Positions 45,186-58,795 of a DNA stretch of 64,000 nucleotides are shown piece by piece (position 1 is the stretch's first letter; every line of letters starts with the position of its first letter). A model generated the notes under the pieces. It was not told the DNA's origin. It saw only the letters and a program-made list of their open reading frames with translations, and searched no databases. The translations under genes and the position numbers were made by a program. The stretch comes from Conchocele bisecta (lineage: Eukaryota > Mollusca > Bivalvia > Lucinida > Thyasiridae), in NCBI GenBank assembly GCA_029237695.1, contig CM055278.1, positions 72,717,188 through 72,781,187 of the forward strand, read 5' to 3'.

Positions 45186-45767
45186 GAGCTGTGAAAGTTG
45201 CGTTTTATGTATTGGCGGCCACTAATAATCCTCGCAGAAATATTTGCATGTAGTCACTTTATAAATACATGTATTGAAATCATAGACAAGGAAAACATGG
45301 GTCTGAAAACCATTTTCGTGAATTTATCATAAACGGTTGCAGAGCTATAAAAGAAAATATGAGTTTCGGTAATGGCGGCAACCAATTTGCATAATGAGAC
45401 AATATATACATGTAATCACTGTATAAATGCAACCAGTGTCATCCTTGACCATGAAAACATAGGTATAGACACCATTTGTGTGAAGCTGTAGTGCATAGGT
45501 GTAGAGCTATGATAGGAAATATGTTTTCCGCTAATGGCGGAACTAATTTGCATATTAAAAAGGTTCCCCAAGGTTGTCAAGAGGACAACCAAGCTGATTT
45601 GCTCCAACGCACCCATATGAATGTAAATCCACCAAACAACCTTGTACTATAGACAATTCTTAGGTCCGACATGTAATTCATAAGGACGGCAAATGGACTA
45701 TTACTGGGCTATATATCCCATGTTTTGAAGGTGTTCGAGTCAATTCCCACCCTTAAATATAAGCCGA

Positions 45768-45818
45768 GTGAATGAATGAATGAATGAATGAATGAATGAA
45801 TGAATGAATGAATGAAAA
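45768..45818. repeat. GAAT microsatellite
   Basis: About 12 GAAT units. Confidence 0.95.
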
Positions 45819-45977
45819 AGTCATCGACTTCCTTGTACGTCACCGATAACATCCAGATCTCGCATTTTTAAATTAGGCTATTTTAATGAACGTGAACGTA
45901 CATGTACATGTACATCGCGTGTTAAGGTAGTATTACCGTGTTTATGGTGATAGTATAGAAGTGTGCAATGCTGACCA

Positions 45978-46203
45978 TGGGGCCGTTTCACTAAACCTCT
46001 TGCGACTAACATGTTCGTAAGTGCACATTTAGGATCGTCTGGGAATTTAAATTGATGTACATATTTACATTTATTGAGCAGAGGCTGCAATAAATGTAAG
46101 TACAATAATTGTTTACAAGAAAACATTGTTAATGTGACATTTACAGACTATCATAAGTTTGCACTTACGACCATTTTAGTCGTACACGGTTTAGTGAAAC
46201 GGG
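45978..46203. mobile_element. GTTTCACTAAAC MITE, third full copy
   Basis: GGGGCCGTTTCACTAAACCT ... CGGTTTAGTGAAACGGG, directly abutting the GGGTAACAATAGGGG-type sequence that follows. Confidence 0.7.
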
Positions 46204-46596
46204 TGTAGAACCCCCTATTGTTCACCCTCCCCTATTGTTACCTAGGTAACAATAGGGGAGGGTAACAATAAGGGAGGACTGTAGAATTTGTAGAACCCCC
46301 TATTGTTCACCCTCCCCTATTGTTACCCTGTTGTGAAACCAAAAAAGTGATCAATTTTTTTTCGGCCATATATTTTTTAAAAAAATTATTTAAATTTAAA
46401 TTTTTTAAAAAAGTGAACAAATTTTTTTCGGCCGTATATTTTGAAAACAAAATTTTAAAATCAAAAAAACATTTGTTTTCAATAATTATTGAAAATTGTG
46501 TGAAACAAAAAAAAGTGAACACATTTTTTTCGACCGTATATTTTGAAAAAAATATTTTAAAATTTAAAAAATATTTGTTTTCAATAATTATTGAAA
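46204..46596. repeat. Outlying partial copy of the GGTAACAATAGGGGAGGG repeat
   Basis: CCCTATTGTTCACCCTCCCC / GGGGAGGGTAACAATA hairpins, followed by AAATTTTTTTCGGCCGTATA units. It lies just outside the large inverted repeat that begins at 46597. Confidence 0.6.
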
Positions 46597-48309
46597 ATTA
46601 TCGCATTTGCATGTCAGCATTCGATGTCGGAAATTAAATATTAAGTCGAGGAAATTCCACGCTAAATTTAACTAGTAGTGATGCAGTTCTTTCACCGATC
46701 TGGCGGAAAACCAGCGAGCAGTGATTCCTTTCAGTGAGTCATGTTAGCATATCGCTTTGCTGCAGATAAAGCAGATAAAACAGATAAAACACAAGATAAA
46801 AAATGCTTGAACAGCCTCAAAAGCTATATTACAAGATCTGGGGCCCGTTTGTAGAGCCCCCTATTGTTCACCCTCCCCTATTGTTACCCAGGTAACAATA
46901 GGGGAGGGTAACAATAAGGGAGGACTGTACAATTTGTAGAACCCCCTATTGTTCAGCCTCCCCTATTGTTACCCTATGGTGAAACAAAAAAAAAGTGATC
47001 AACTTTTTTTCGGCTGTATATTTTGAAGGAAAAAAATTAAAATTTAAAAAACATTTTTTGAAAACAAAATTAAAAAAATAATTTTTTTTTCAATAAAAGC
47101 CAAAAAAGAGAACAAATTTTTTTCGGCAGTATATTTTGAAAAAAAAATTGGCCAGAAGGTCCGTAAATCTCATGTACACCTCCTCAAAAGACAATAATTG
47201 TATATTGTTACCCCTCGGTAAGTTCGTCCATTCAGTTCTTGGGTGTGTCCGACAACAAAAGTTGCCGACCAAAACAGATGCAAGAGCCCATGCAAATGCC
47301 GATATCACCATTGTATGCCGATATCACCATTCTGGTCGTTTATAAAAAATGAATTTTATGACGGGTAACAATAGGGGAGGGTAACGACTGTAGAATTTGT
47401 AGAACCCCCTATTGTTCACCCTCCCCTATTGTTACCCCTCGGTAAGTTCGTCCATTCAGTTAGTGTGAGTGTCCGACAACAAAAGTTGCCGACCAAAACT
47501 GATGACTAAATATTGTATCAGAGGTTTGGAGTTCGATATCGAGCACATTCACATGCCGATATCACCATTGTATGCCGATACCACCATACTGGTCGTTTAA
47601 AAAACATGATTTATATGACGGGTAACAATAGGGGAGGGCAACAATAAGGGAGGACTGTAGAATTTTTAGAAGCCCCTACAGTTCACCCTCCCCTATTGTT
47701 ACCCTATTGTGAAACCCAAAAGAAGTGATCAATTTTTTTTCGGCATATATTTTGAAAAAAATATTTTAAAATTTAAAAAACATTTTTTTTCAATAATTAT
47801 TGAAAATTGTGTGAAAGAAAAAAAATGAACAATTTTCTTTCGGCCGTATATTTTGAAAAATATTTTAAAATTTAAAAAACATTTTTTTTCAATAATTAAT
47901 GAAAACTGTGTGAAACAAAAGAAAGTGAACAATTTTTTTTTCGGCCGGATATTTTGAAAAAAATATTGGCCAGAAAAAGTGTCATATAATAAAACAATTA
48001 TAGTCTTTTGAGGAGGTGTACATGAGATTTACGGACCTGAGAAAAGTGATGTTCACCGACGCCGAAGGTCCGTAAATCTCATGTACACCTCCTCAAAAGA
48101 CAATAATTGTATATTGTTACCCCTCGGTAAGTTCGTCCATTCAGTTCTTGTGTGTGTCCGACAACAAAAGTTGCCGACCAAAACAGATGACGAAATATTG
48201 TATCAGAGGTTTGGAGTTGGATATCGAGCACATTCACATGCCGATATGATCATTGTATACCGGTATCACCATTCTGGTCGTCTGTAAAACATGATTTTTA
48301 TGACGGGTA

Positions 48310-51289
48310 ATAATATGGGATGGTAACAAATACTATCGGAGGACTGTATAATTCCTTATTGTTTACCCTCTCCTATTGTTACCCCTCAGTAAGTTCATCC
48401 ATTCAGTTCTTATCAGTATTGGACAACAAAAGTTGCCGACCAAAAGAGATGACGAGATATAGTATGATTCACATGCCGATATGACCATTCAAGGTGTCAA
48501 TGCAGCATGATTTTTGTACTGGGTAACAATAAGGGAGGGTACTGTGCGCTGGGGTGAAATTGATTACAAACACAGAATACTTGGAAGAAATGTACTGTCC
48601 TGTACTGTATGTATACTGGTGTTACATAGGCTACTAGTCGTTTACATTTATCATTCGGCCGTCGACTGAGAAAAATAACAATGTGATATTCGAGACCAGT
48701 GTATATAATGGTATTTCTTCGCATCACAATACTAATTACCGATTGATCAACATTGTTCTGAGGAGGTATAACATACTATTAGGCATATTGAAACCTCGCG
48801 GAATCGAATGCTGATCCAGTGATGCACTGGTTACATATAGCGGAAGCTCGCCTTTCTCAGCCAGGGCCCATATTTATACATGTCGTATACCACATAATAC
48901 AATATGCGAAAAACTGGTCACCTGTAGTGAGTACATTCGTGAAAACATACATGTATGTCGCAACGATTATAATAGCTGGTGATAATCTGGTGCTTTAAAA
49001 AGAACAGCGCAGTGAATAAACATACCATTTCAGTTGTCCAGGTAGTCCTGGACCACACTGACGTCAATGTATGCATACGAGGCATTTATGTTTACCACAT
49101 AGTTACCACAACTTACATAAATTGTATTTCAATTAAAAAAATTATAACAAGAAGACAACGAAGCTCACCTGTTGGTAGACAAGTCATAAGAAGGGCTGAC
49201 ATATCAGCGGCATTATTTAACCAGATTGGTTAACATGCACGAGCTTATAGAACATGTGGAATACACGTACCTTCTACGTGTTTTGGTGGGAGGAGGTCCG
49301 AATTATAGAGTCATAGAGTCATAGAGCATCACCATGCAAATACATGTGTTAAATATTCCGACATTCCATGAAAGAAAACATGTCACCTTGACCTTGGGTT
49401 TAATGGAGGCCAAAGGTCACAGAATTCATGTGTGAAATATTGCGATTACTGGTGGCCGTAGGGTCATGGATTTGTCACAACATGCATATGTGATGTTTTA
49501 TTAAGTTGAATCCCAGGAAACGGATGCTATTTATCCCAACGTTATGTACGTGGACGCCGACAACGCTGACGCCAACGACAGACGGCGGGGGCATACCATT
49601 AACTTGTCCTAAAAAATAGCGATCAGTCGATGTTTACAGACACGGACCCCATTAGCCTTTACTTAAGATCACACCCTCTACACCAGGTGGAGAAAGCGTG
49701 GCAGGGATGGAAAAATGGCTAAAACTTTCATGATTAATATGTTTAGAAACTAGCAGAAAGTCAGAGCAATAAACATTTCATTATAACAAAACAAAATCGC
49801 CTCTAAAGACGCATTATTAAAAGAAGGTCAGTAAGATGAGTGCGACAGTCGTGTTGTTTGATTATCCAAAATATCTCCCCCAAACCCCGTTTCAAAACCA
49901 AACCTCTCGTCCGATGTCCATACATGTATATATCAAAGCTCCAAGAAAAACATTATTTCAAACTTCAAATCCAATTGGTTCTGAAGTTATCACGGTTGTA
50001 ACTCCAAAACTCTAGGCCAGGAAATGGTTTCTAGAATTAAAAAAAATCCGGAGGTGCATGCCATCGCACCCCCCTAGCACTAATTCGCTTTGCTTGGGTC
50101 GACATTCGCCTCCCCAATATTAATTTTCTCCCGACGCCTCCGAGTAGATCGACGTCTGGTGTAAAGCGAAACAAATGTGAAAGGTTTCATCTCAGCCAAT
50201 ACAATTGGCTGAGATGAAACATTTCACATTTTTTTCATTTATATGTACCATTTATCTGTTTTATCTAATTTCTTACGGCCATTTGCATGTACTAAGGCTT
50301 TTGATATTACATGTATCATTTGAAGCAAACGAACCTCAAGATAAAGTCACAACATAAACTATACAACGAATTGCAGTGATGTAGCCAGGTTCTTGCTGGT
50401 GGGGGGGGGGGTGGTTGGGGGTGGGTGTACGAAATCCGGATCCACTTTGGAAATGAATGTGGAAGGGTTCTTCACGGAAAAATATCTATTTTTACAGTCA
50501 ATTTCACAGATAATGTTGATTCTTCCCATAGAACAAAAAATACACACCTGAACAAATGTTATGGGGTGTGTTCGCACTCCTTGCACCCTCGCCCACGACG
50601 ACTTGGCTACGACACTGAACAGAGAAAACTATCGAACATGTAATTTACAAGTTTACCTAATTTGAAACAAAACCCTCTAATCATACTATACAAATAGAAG
50701 CATAGAGCAGGTGAATTGTAGCTTATTGCTACAGTAGTAACAAGCTAGTGTGAACTAATGAATATTTAAACAAATCTCGGTAGGTCTAAGCTGACATCGG
50801 CGGCATCTAAAGCAGTACTCGTAATGAATTTATGAAACAATTTTACTGTTCCATGTTACTACAGTCTACATTCGTTTACTCAAAGTCGGTTAAGTCGAAT
50901 TCCCTCGTTACGTCGAATTCGTGTCCAAGTCCCTTTTCAGATCCTATTATTTTCAATGTAACTGGCTACCGTTACGTCAAATTTCGTTACGTCGTTACGT
51001 CGAATTTTCGCCAATTCAAACTGATTGTTAGGTCCCGAAAACATAAATATGTGGTATTTCACTCTGGTTAAATCAAAGTGTCAGTTTGCGCTCGAAGTGC
51101 GAATTCGCTGCGCCAATTTACCGGATCAAAGACAAAACTTGTTTACCTGTGTAAATCTGTGTAAACAAACTTTGAATAAGTGTTAAAGGTGATTTCCACG
51201 ACACCAATTAGCTCATCTGATTTAATCACCAGCGTGTATAGGCAAACGTAAGTAAACACATTAGAGTTGCAAAAGTTAATTATTGAAAA
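48310..51289. other. Spacer of the large inverted repeat; small elements, no gene
   Basis: Contains a palindrome at 50171-50236 (GTGAAAGGTTTCATCTCAGC / mirrored) and a hAT-like MITE at 50373-50616 (CAGTGATGTAGCCAGG ... CTTGGCTACGACACTG) with a poly-G run at 50400-50411. A short AGGTCA-type repeat lies near 49380-49450. Confidence 0.55.
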
Positions 51290-52317
51290 AAAAGGTTTTT
51301 TAAAAAAAAAAATTCAAAATATACGGCCGAAAAAAAATCGATCACTTTTTTTTGGTTTCACAATAGGGTAACAATAGGGGAGGGTGAACTGTAGGGGCTT
51401 CTACAAATTCTACAGTCCTCCCTTATTGTTACCCTCCCCTATTGTTACCCGTCATATAAATCATGTTTTATAAACGACCAGCATGGTGGTATCGGCATAC
51501 AATGGTGATATCGGAATGTGAATGTGCTCGATGTCGAACTCCAAACCTCTGATGCAATATTTAGTCATCAGTTTTGGTCGGCAACTTTTGTTGTCGGACA
51601 CTCACAATAACTGAATGGACGAACTTACCGAGGGGTAACAATAGGGGAGGGTGAACAATAGGGGGATTCTACAAATTCTACAGTCCTCCCTTACTTATTG
51701 TTACCCTCCCCTATTGTTACCCGTCATAAAACTCATTTGTTTATAAACGACCAGAATGGTGATATCGGCATACAATGTTGATATCGGCATGTGCATGTGC
51801 TCGATATCGAACTGCAAGCCTCTGATACAATATTTCGTCATCTGTTTTGGTAGGCAACTTTTTTTGTCGGACACACACAAGAACTGAATGGACGAAGCTT
51901 ACCTAGGGCGGTAACCCAATAGGGGGGAGCGTGAACAATAGGGGGTTCTACAAATTCTACAGTCCTCCCTTATTGTTACCCTCCCCTATTGTTACCCGTC
52001 ATAAAATTCATTTTTTCATAAACGACCAGAATGGTGATATCGGCATACAATGGTGATATCGGCATTTGCATGGGCTCTTGCATCTGTTTTGGTCGGCAGC
52101 TTTTGTTGTCGGACACACACAAGAACTGAATGGACGATCTTACCGAGGGGTAACAATATACAACTAGAGCAGCTTGAGCTGCATCAACGGTTTGAGCCTC
52201 AAACATTGATTTCATGTGTAACTAAGCTTTAGCCCAAGGTGTAAACTATCGGTTGCAAAAAGAATTTCTGAAGTTTTAGAATGAACAGTCCAACATTATT
52301 GTGTTCGCATCATCACA

Positions 52318-53700
52318 CCGATGGGGGGCCGGTTAGCTTAGAGGTAGAGCGATGGGCTCGGAGCGAGGGATACCGGGTTCGATCCTCAGTCAAAGAAATA
52401 TCGACTACAGCAAAAACAATTGAAATCGAATGATAAATAACGAAGCTGACGTCACATCCGTTTGCAACTATTTTGAAAACTTGAAAAAATACGTTCATCT
52501 TTGACATCGAATAGAGCCGTAAGTAGTCAAGATATAGCTCTGAAAATTATCATCTTTCATGCGGCTGACACTCCCCTATCACCCTGGCAAGAAATTATGT
52601 TGCTGACAGTACTGTACAAATTGGAAAACGTTTGTAAAGACCACCCGTTATCAGCCGAAATTCGGCAAAATCGTTGAAAAGTATGTACATTTTTCAACTT
52701 CAAATGCATATAGCTCTTTTATTTGAGCAGACAGCCGAAAACTGTCAGAGACTCTGAGATAGAGAATTTTGTCAGCTTTCCGATGCAAAAAGAATTCTTG
52801 AAATCGGTTGGAAAATAAGGAAGTTATAGGAAGTATGACGTCACTTCCGTTTTCGTGGGAAGTAGCATTAACAGATATCTGAAAATCTCTGAGTCTCTGC
52901 TCACACTTGATCCGAATCGGCATGCAAAAAACCAGCGGTTTGGTGTAGATGGAGGGAGCCCGTAAGTCAGCGGATGATTATTTTTCGATAGTTATCGCCC
53001 CTAGATTGCAGTTTACGCCATTTGTAAATACACCTAATAAAACGGAAATTATATATGTGCAATATTCCGCCAGTGAAGTTTTCGTTTGTTTTTCACCATA
53101 GGCCGGGCACAAAGCGGGAAAGTTTTAGCTAAATGACTGAAATATCGACCGCAGCAAGAAATTTTGAAATCTATTGATAAATAACGAAGCTGACGTCACA
53201 TCTGTTTGCTCTATTTTGAAAACTTGAAAAAAAGACGTTCATCTTTGACATCCAATGGAACCGGAAGTAGTCAAGATAGAGCTCTGAAAATTATCATCTT
53301 TTATGCGCCTGACACTCCCCTATCACACTGGCAAGAAATTATGTTGCTGACATTACTGTACAAATTGGAAAACGTTTGCAAAGACCACCCGTTATCAGCC
53401 GAAATTCGGCAAAAATTCGGCAAAATCGTTGAAAAGTATGTACATATTTCAACTTCAAATCCCTATAGCTCTCTTATTTGACCATATAGCCGAGAACTGT
53501 CAGCGAGACCGAGATAGAGAATGTTGTCAGCTTTCCAATGCAAAAATAATTTTTGAAATCGGTTGGAAAATAAGGAAGTTATAGAAAGTTATAGAAAATA
53601 TGACGTCACTTCCGGTTTCGTGGAAAGTGGCATTAAGATATTTCTGAAAATCTCTGAGTCTCTGCTCACACTTGATCCGAATCGGCATGCAAAATTTGAG
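52318..53700 (+). repeat. tRNA-headed repeat and tandem duplication of its body
   Basis: 52325-52385 reads GGTTAGCTTAGAGGTAGAGC (A box) and CGGGTTCGATCCTC (B box). The body 52388-52925 (ATCGACTACAGCAAAAACA ... TCACACTTGATCCGAATCGG) is repeated at 53143-53700 in the same orientation, without a clear head. This block interrupts the right arm of the 8 kb inverted repeat. Confidence 0.6.
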
Positions 53701-54744
53701 CTGTAGACTGAACGGCTGAATAAAAAAAAAATACAACGAATACAATAGGTTTTCGGCGCAGCTGAAAGCCGCCTCAAACCTAATTATTGTCTTTTGAATA
53801 GGTGTACATGAGATTTACGGACCTTCGGCGTCGGTGAACATCACTTTTCTCAGGTCCGTAAATCTCATGTACACCTCCTCAAAGACTATAATTGTTTTAT
53901 TCTTTTTCAAAATATCCGGCCGAAAAAATATTTGTTCACTTTCTTTTGTTTCACGCAATTTACATTAATTATTGAAAAAAAATGTTTTTTAAATTTTAAA
54001 ATATTTTTCAAAATATACGGCCGAAAAATAATTTGTTCATTTTTGTTTGTTTCACACAATTTTCAATAATTATTGAAAAAAAATGTTTTTTAAATTTTAA
54101 AATATTTTTTTCAAAATGTACGGCCGAAAAAAAATGGATCTCTTTTTTTTTGTTTCACAATAGGGTAACAATATGGGAGGTTGAACTATAGGGGCTTCTA
54201 CAAATTCTACAGTCCTCCCTTATTGTTACACTCCCCTATTATTGTTACCCGTCATATAAATCATGTTTTATAAACGACCAGCATGGTGGTATCGGTATAC
54301 AATGGTGATATCCGAATATCGGCATGTGAATGTGCTTGATATCGAACTCCAAACCTCTGATACAATATTTAGTCATCAGTTTTGGTCGGCAACTTGGGTT
54401 CTACAAATTCTACAGTCCTCCCTTATTGTTACCCTCCCCTATTGTTACCTGGGTAACAATAGGGGAGGGTGAACAATAGGGGGCTCTACAAACGGGCCCC
54501 AGATCTTGTAATATAGCTTTTGAGGCTGTTCAAGCATTTTTTATCTTGTGTTTTATCTGTTTTATCTGCTTTATCTGCAGCAAAGCGATATGCTAACATG
54601 ACTCGCTGAAAGGAATCACTGCTCGCTGGTTTTCCGCCAGATCGGTGAAAGAACTGCATCACTACTAGTTAAATTTAGCGTGGAATTTCCTCGACTTAAT
54701 ATTTAATTTCCGACATCGAATGCTGACATGCAAATGCGATAATT

Positions 54745-55180
54745 AGCAGATAAACGCATGAAAATGACCAAGAACAAGTTGAGACTTGTAATCATTTACT
54801 ATCCATTTATGTATCTGAACTATTTGTGTGAAATGATTCTTCAGAGGTACCATCTGAGACGCAGCCACTTTAAAACATGCGCAACATATTTGTATACATT
54901 GTATATCATTGTGTATGCAGAATACAGCGTTCACGCACCAGTTGACACAACAGTTCATTGTGTTGTTATTTCACCCACATATTTGTAATATATGATATCT
55001 GGCAAAATGTAGCTTATTTTATCTGTGTTAGACAATACCGACCTAAAATAGAAATTGAGTTACACAAATGTATGTATTACAAATGTTCGTTCAGTGCAGA
55101 TCAAATGTTCGGCAAATGGATACTATCATTTACATATCGTTTTTCATTTGTTATGAGAAAACAAGTTTGCCTTTCATATA
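54745..55180. other. Nothing recognised
   Basis: AT-rich; short ORFs only. Confidence 0.4.
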
Positions 55181-55181
55181 C

Positions 55182-56150
55182 AGTGGAACCCCTCTAAACT
55201 GGACACTCGGGACAATATGGATGTTTAACTTACATGTATATGTCTTTCACTGTTGCGTATCTCTGATTACAATGACTTTTTATGATTACAAAACACTAGC
55301 ATGTGTCTTGAAGCGCTAACATGTCTGATTTGCAGTGGAACATCTCCAAACCGGACACCATGGGGACCTCCCAGGGTGTCCGGTTTGGAGAGGTTTCACT
55401 GTAGTAGACATACATGTATATACTTCCTTTTGAAGAAACGACCACTTTGGTTGGGTTGCACAAATTTCAGTCTGTAAACCAAGGACTAGTTTCATGGAAA
55501 TCATTCAATAGTGACCACTGCACAACGACCTGCGTTAATCTTCCCAAGATGCTCAATATGTATGCACATCTTTTGGCACACCTCAGGCTCAGCCACTCAT
55601 GCTGCTTGATTTCAAGCACAGTATTCAAGTATTTGAAATAAAGAAATTCAACCCACACTCCTCATGTAATCTAGGCGTGTAGATACGTTAATTTAGTGTC
55701 AATGCACAACCGCATGCGTTAATCTTGTCCAGCTTATCAACGTTTGTTAGATATATATATATGTGTTTATTAAAGTCTCATCAATGTACACACATCAGAT
55801 AATACAATATAGATACAGTAAAATAGTACATCGCCATTATATCAAAATTACAAGAGACTACACTCACTATAAAACATGTGTTTTGCCACATACAAAACAT
55901 GAATATGAATACATGGGTAATATGTACATACAGTTATCTAACGTGTTCGTGACACCAGCATATGATACATGCTATAACGCACATGCACAACCCGCAATCT
56001 AGCTATTCGATTATCTGATTATTATCAGATAATCAAATATTTCATTTGATTATCAGCCAATCAAGCTGCTTGATTGCAAGCACAGTATTCAAATATTTGA
56101 AATAAAGAAATTGATAAATTCTGGCAAGATTAGCGCAGGTGGTAGTGCAC
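55182..56150. mobile_element. Pogo-like palindrome and two CCTGCGTTAATCTT MITEs
   Basis: 55333-55404 is a full CAGTGGAACATCTCCAAACC / mirrored element, and a single end lies at 55182. 55520-55660 and 55705-56150 start (G/C)CACAAC(G)(A/C)CC..GCGTTAATCTT and share GCTTGATT(T/G)CAAGCACAGTA. The second ends GGCAAGATTAGCGCAGG. Confidence 0.55.
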
Positions 56151-56294
56151 TACCTTAACTAAATATGAGGCAGTATATCGCTACAGTGTATAGCATTCGA
56201 TCAACATTCGCGCATGTTGATCGAAGGCTACGCTGCCACAAAAATAATTAAAAGTTGTATTTTTCCGGTGTCCATTTTGAAAACTACTTTGCAG

Positions 56295-56383
56295 ATTGTG
56301 TTTATTGAGCCATTGGAGAAGCTCGCCGACCTAGTTGCAGAGTATTCGTTTGACGAAGATGACGTTATTCGCCTGAAAGAATG
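56295..56383 (+). CDS. GDA: Guanine deaminase, exon A (N-terminal part)
   Basis: The acceptor CTACTTTGCAG ends at 56294 and the donor TG|GTACGT follows 56383. It encodes IVFIEPLEKLADLVAEYSF and DEDDVIRLKEW, matching the beta-strand and following helix ahead of the metal site in guanine deaminase. It ends in phase 2, so the split Trp codon is completed by the first base of the exon at 59789. The first coding exon must lie upstream, and I did not find it in the window. Confidence 0.75.
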
Positions 56384-57964
56384 GTACGTACATAGTTATT
56401 GTGCAACAGTTGAAAAAGAATGTTAAGAGATGCCTGATACTGCTTAAGGTATTAGGTGATAGATGATACACTTGACTTCAATGATAATTGCTTCATAAGA
56501 GTGATGTGATATATGAATATAACATATGTGAATATTGTCTTGTTACTGTATACTATATGGAGCATTGATTTGCCATCTCCGCCATCTTTGTATATACAAG
56601 CCATCGTACAGTTTCACCACTTCGTGCGTTTGACACAGCAAATAATATGACCAAATACAATTTTGTGCAATACATAATGGACAGATATGACCACAACGGA
56701 AAGCTATACATATTATGCCATCAAACTATACAAAAGACGAGATATCTGAGCATTTCTCCCATCAATCTCAAAATAAATTTCAACGTGTAAACATTTCAAT
56801 CTGATGCACAGCCTATGTTACTGCGTATGTTACCCATAGGTAAAGCCATATTTACTCGCATAGTAGGCGAGTAGACACTAGGGACAATACACTCAGGTAA
56901 CTGCTTACATGTCACTGGATTTGAGTACAGTAGTGGGGATATATGGTATGTGTTGTGTGGTTTGCCAGGTAAAAGTGATACACTGTGCAATTTTCTGTGT
57001 ATGAGGTTATTTATAATGGTGGTTCGTGTTGTTTCTCTAAGATGGACACCCTGGGGACCTCTCATGGACTCCGGTTCAGAGAGGTTTCACTGTATACCGC
57101 ATGTGTTATATTTCACATGTTTACTTGTGCCATGGACATTGCAATAATGTCACGGTTGATGAATGCATGTAATATAATGGTGCTTAACGGCCCACCAACA
57201 CAACATAGTATCATTTAGGGCCAAGCAATTTAGATGAAGAAGAAGCACAAATGCCTCCCAGCGCAGGCATAGATGTACATTGAAGCGAAGTTCAATACAC
57301 TACTTATACCAAGGGTTGGTCAAAAGATGCACACACCTGTCGAACTAAGAGTCAGGCTCACATACCATCAATGATTGGGAAACATGCACGTTCGTGAAAG
57401 GGGATCGTTTCATTGTGTGTCCTTGGCGTTTACTGTACATCCGCTGTGGTTTCAATCGATATATTAGCTACGGCGTGTTGTACAACTGCATGTAATCGTT
57501 ACTTAAGGACCCATTCTATACCTAGGGGGTTTATCATCCGCGGCTTTGTGCACCCAAGAGCCTCATTCCCATACTGCTATAGAAATGCATTATAATCAAG
57601 TATATTTATGGCTGTAACGGAGAAATCGCGCTTATGGGTTTTGCGACTAGGGTATATCCCGATCAGCATGTGCACCCATCCAGTCTCTGCCCTGTTCGCT
57701 ATTCCATCATTGAAACACTCGTCTTGCGTCTAATAAGTAATATACATCGTTATCCCCAGTACACTATTTCTGCTATAGAAATGCATTATAGTTATGTACG
57801 TGTATATTTATGGCTGTAACTGGAGCATGGGGATTATGGATTTTGCGACCAGTGTACATGTATATCCAGATCAGCCTGTGCATCCGCAGTCTGATCAGGA
57901 TCTACACTGTTCCCGTCCATCATTGAAACGCTCGTCATGCTCCTAACAAGCAATATACACCGTT

Positions 57965-58476
57965 ATTATAGTCTGTTTCACGAAAGCTGCCCAAATTTTA
58001 CGGCCATATAAACAATTCAAAAACAATATTGTTTTCGATAGTATTAAATTAAAGGAAAATTTAAGAATGAGCCTTCTTTTCATTTCGTGAAATTTGGTCA
58101 AATATTGGTTTTATTAGGAAAAATAGATTTTTTGGAAATTGACTCCGAAACCTAGCTAGATAGCTTGGAAATGATCCAACTAAGAAAACAAAAGTTAAAT
58201 TTTGAAAATCGGTCCAGGATTACTGAAATTCTAAAAAATTTCCCCATGTTAAATCCCCGTAGACATCTTCACTCCGTGAAGATGTCTATGGGGATTTAAC
58301 ATGGGGAAATTTTGTTTTCGCAATAAAATCAATATTTGACCAAATTTCACGAAATAAAAAGAAGGCTCATTCTTAAATTTTCATTTAATTTAATATTATC
58401 AAAAGAAATCTTGTTTTTGAATTGTCTATATAGCCGTAAAATTTGGGCAGCTTTCGTGAAACAGACTATAGGCTAC
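57965..58476. mobile_element. Foldback element TAGTCTGTTTCACGAAAG, 510 bp
   Basis: TATAGTCTGTTTCACGAAAG ... CTTTCGTGAAACAGACTATA, with TA at both ends and a central CATCTTCACTCCGTGAAGATG. A truncated copy lies at 33476-33830. Within a GDA intron. Confidence 0.85.
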
Positions 58477-58589
58477 AAGCTGATGCTATTTGATCAGAAG
58501 CTACACTGTTCACACATCAATAAGCCCCATATATCCAGTCACAACCACATTTACAGTCTACACTCGTTCCCTCAAACTATCTCAACCGC

Positions 58590-58795
58590 TTGAACCCGAA
58601 AGCTCGCTACAGCGGGGTTTGCAAAAGTGCTGATCCAGGATCTACACTTAAGTAATTTTCATATTTTTTAGAACGAAAGCACCCCCTTTTCATAAATGTA
58701 CTAATCTGAAGATCATTTTCTGACGATTGGATTGATCTGAAAATTAGCATATCACAGTCCATTTCAGTTACTTAGGGTTGAAAGGGTTAGTCAAA
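58590..58795. repeat. Partial TTAACCCTTTCAACCC-family MITE
   Basis: Shares CGCTACAGCGGGGTTT, CACCCCCTTTTCATAAATG and GGGTTGAAAGGGTTA with 36283-36533; another copy lies at 62150-62315. Confidence 0.55.

Larger units (their letters stand above)
40796..45706 (-). mobile_element. 4.9 kb transposon with about 450-bp TIRs
   Basis: The left arm 40796-41240 (AGTCCATTTGCC..CTGTACCAGACCTATGAATT, then CAGCTTGGTTGTCCTCTTGA) is mirrored by the right arm 45220-45706 (TCAAGAGGACAACCAAGCTG, then ACAATTCTTAGGTCC..GGCAAATGGACT). Each arm has two diverged internal units with CATGGTC(A/G)AGGATTAC. The interior carries one large minus-strand gene. Superfamily not identified. Confidence 0.7.
46597..54744. mobile_element. 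8 kb inverted-repeat (giant foldback) structure
   Basis: The outer about 285 bp (46597-46880) and the reverse complement of 54455-54744 agree almost perfectly by eye. Inner parts of both arms share GGGTAACAATAGGGGAGGGTG hairpins, TTCGGCCGTATATTTTGAAA units, GTCGGACACTCACA..AACTGAATGGACG blocks, and a 100-bp palindrome (48002-48101; 53780-53885). The left arm spans about 46597-48310 and the right about 51290-54744, with a spacer of about 3 kb. No transposase is seen. Confidence 0.7.

Noticed and set aside
46307..46637. ORFs rich in Phe/Lys/Asn in the large inverted repeat
   Set aside because: Translations of low-complexity AAATTTTTT repeats found in all arm copies.
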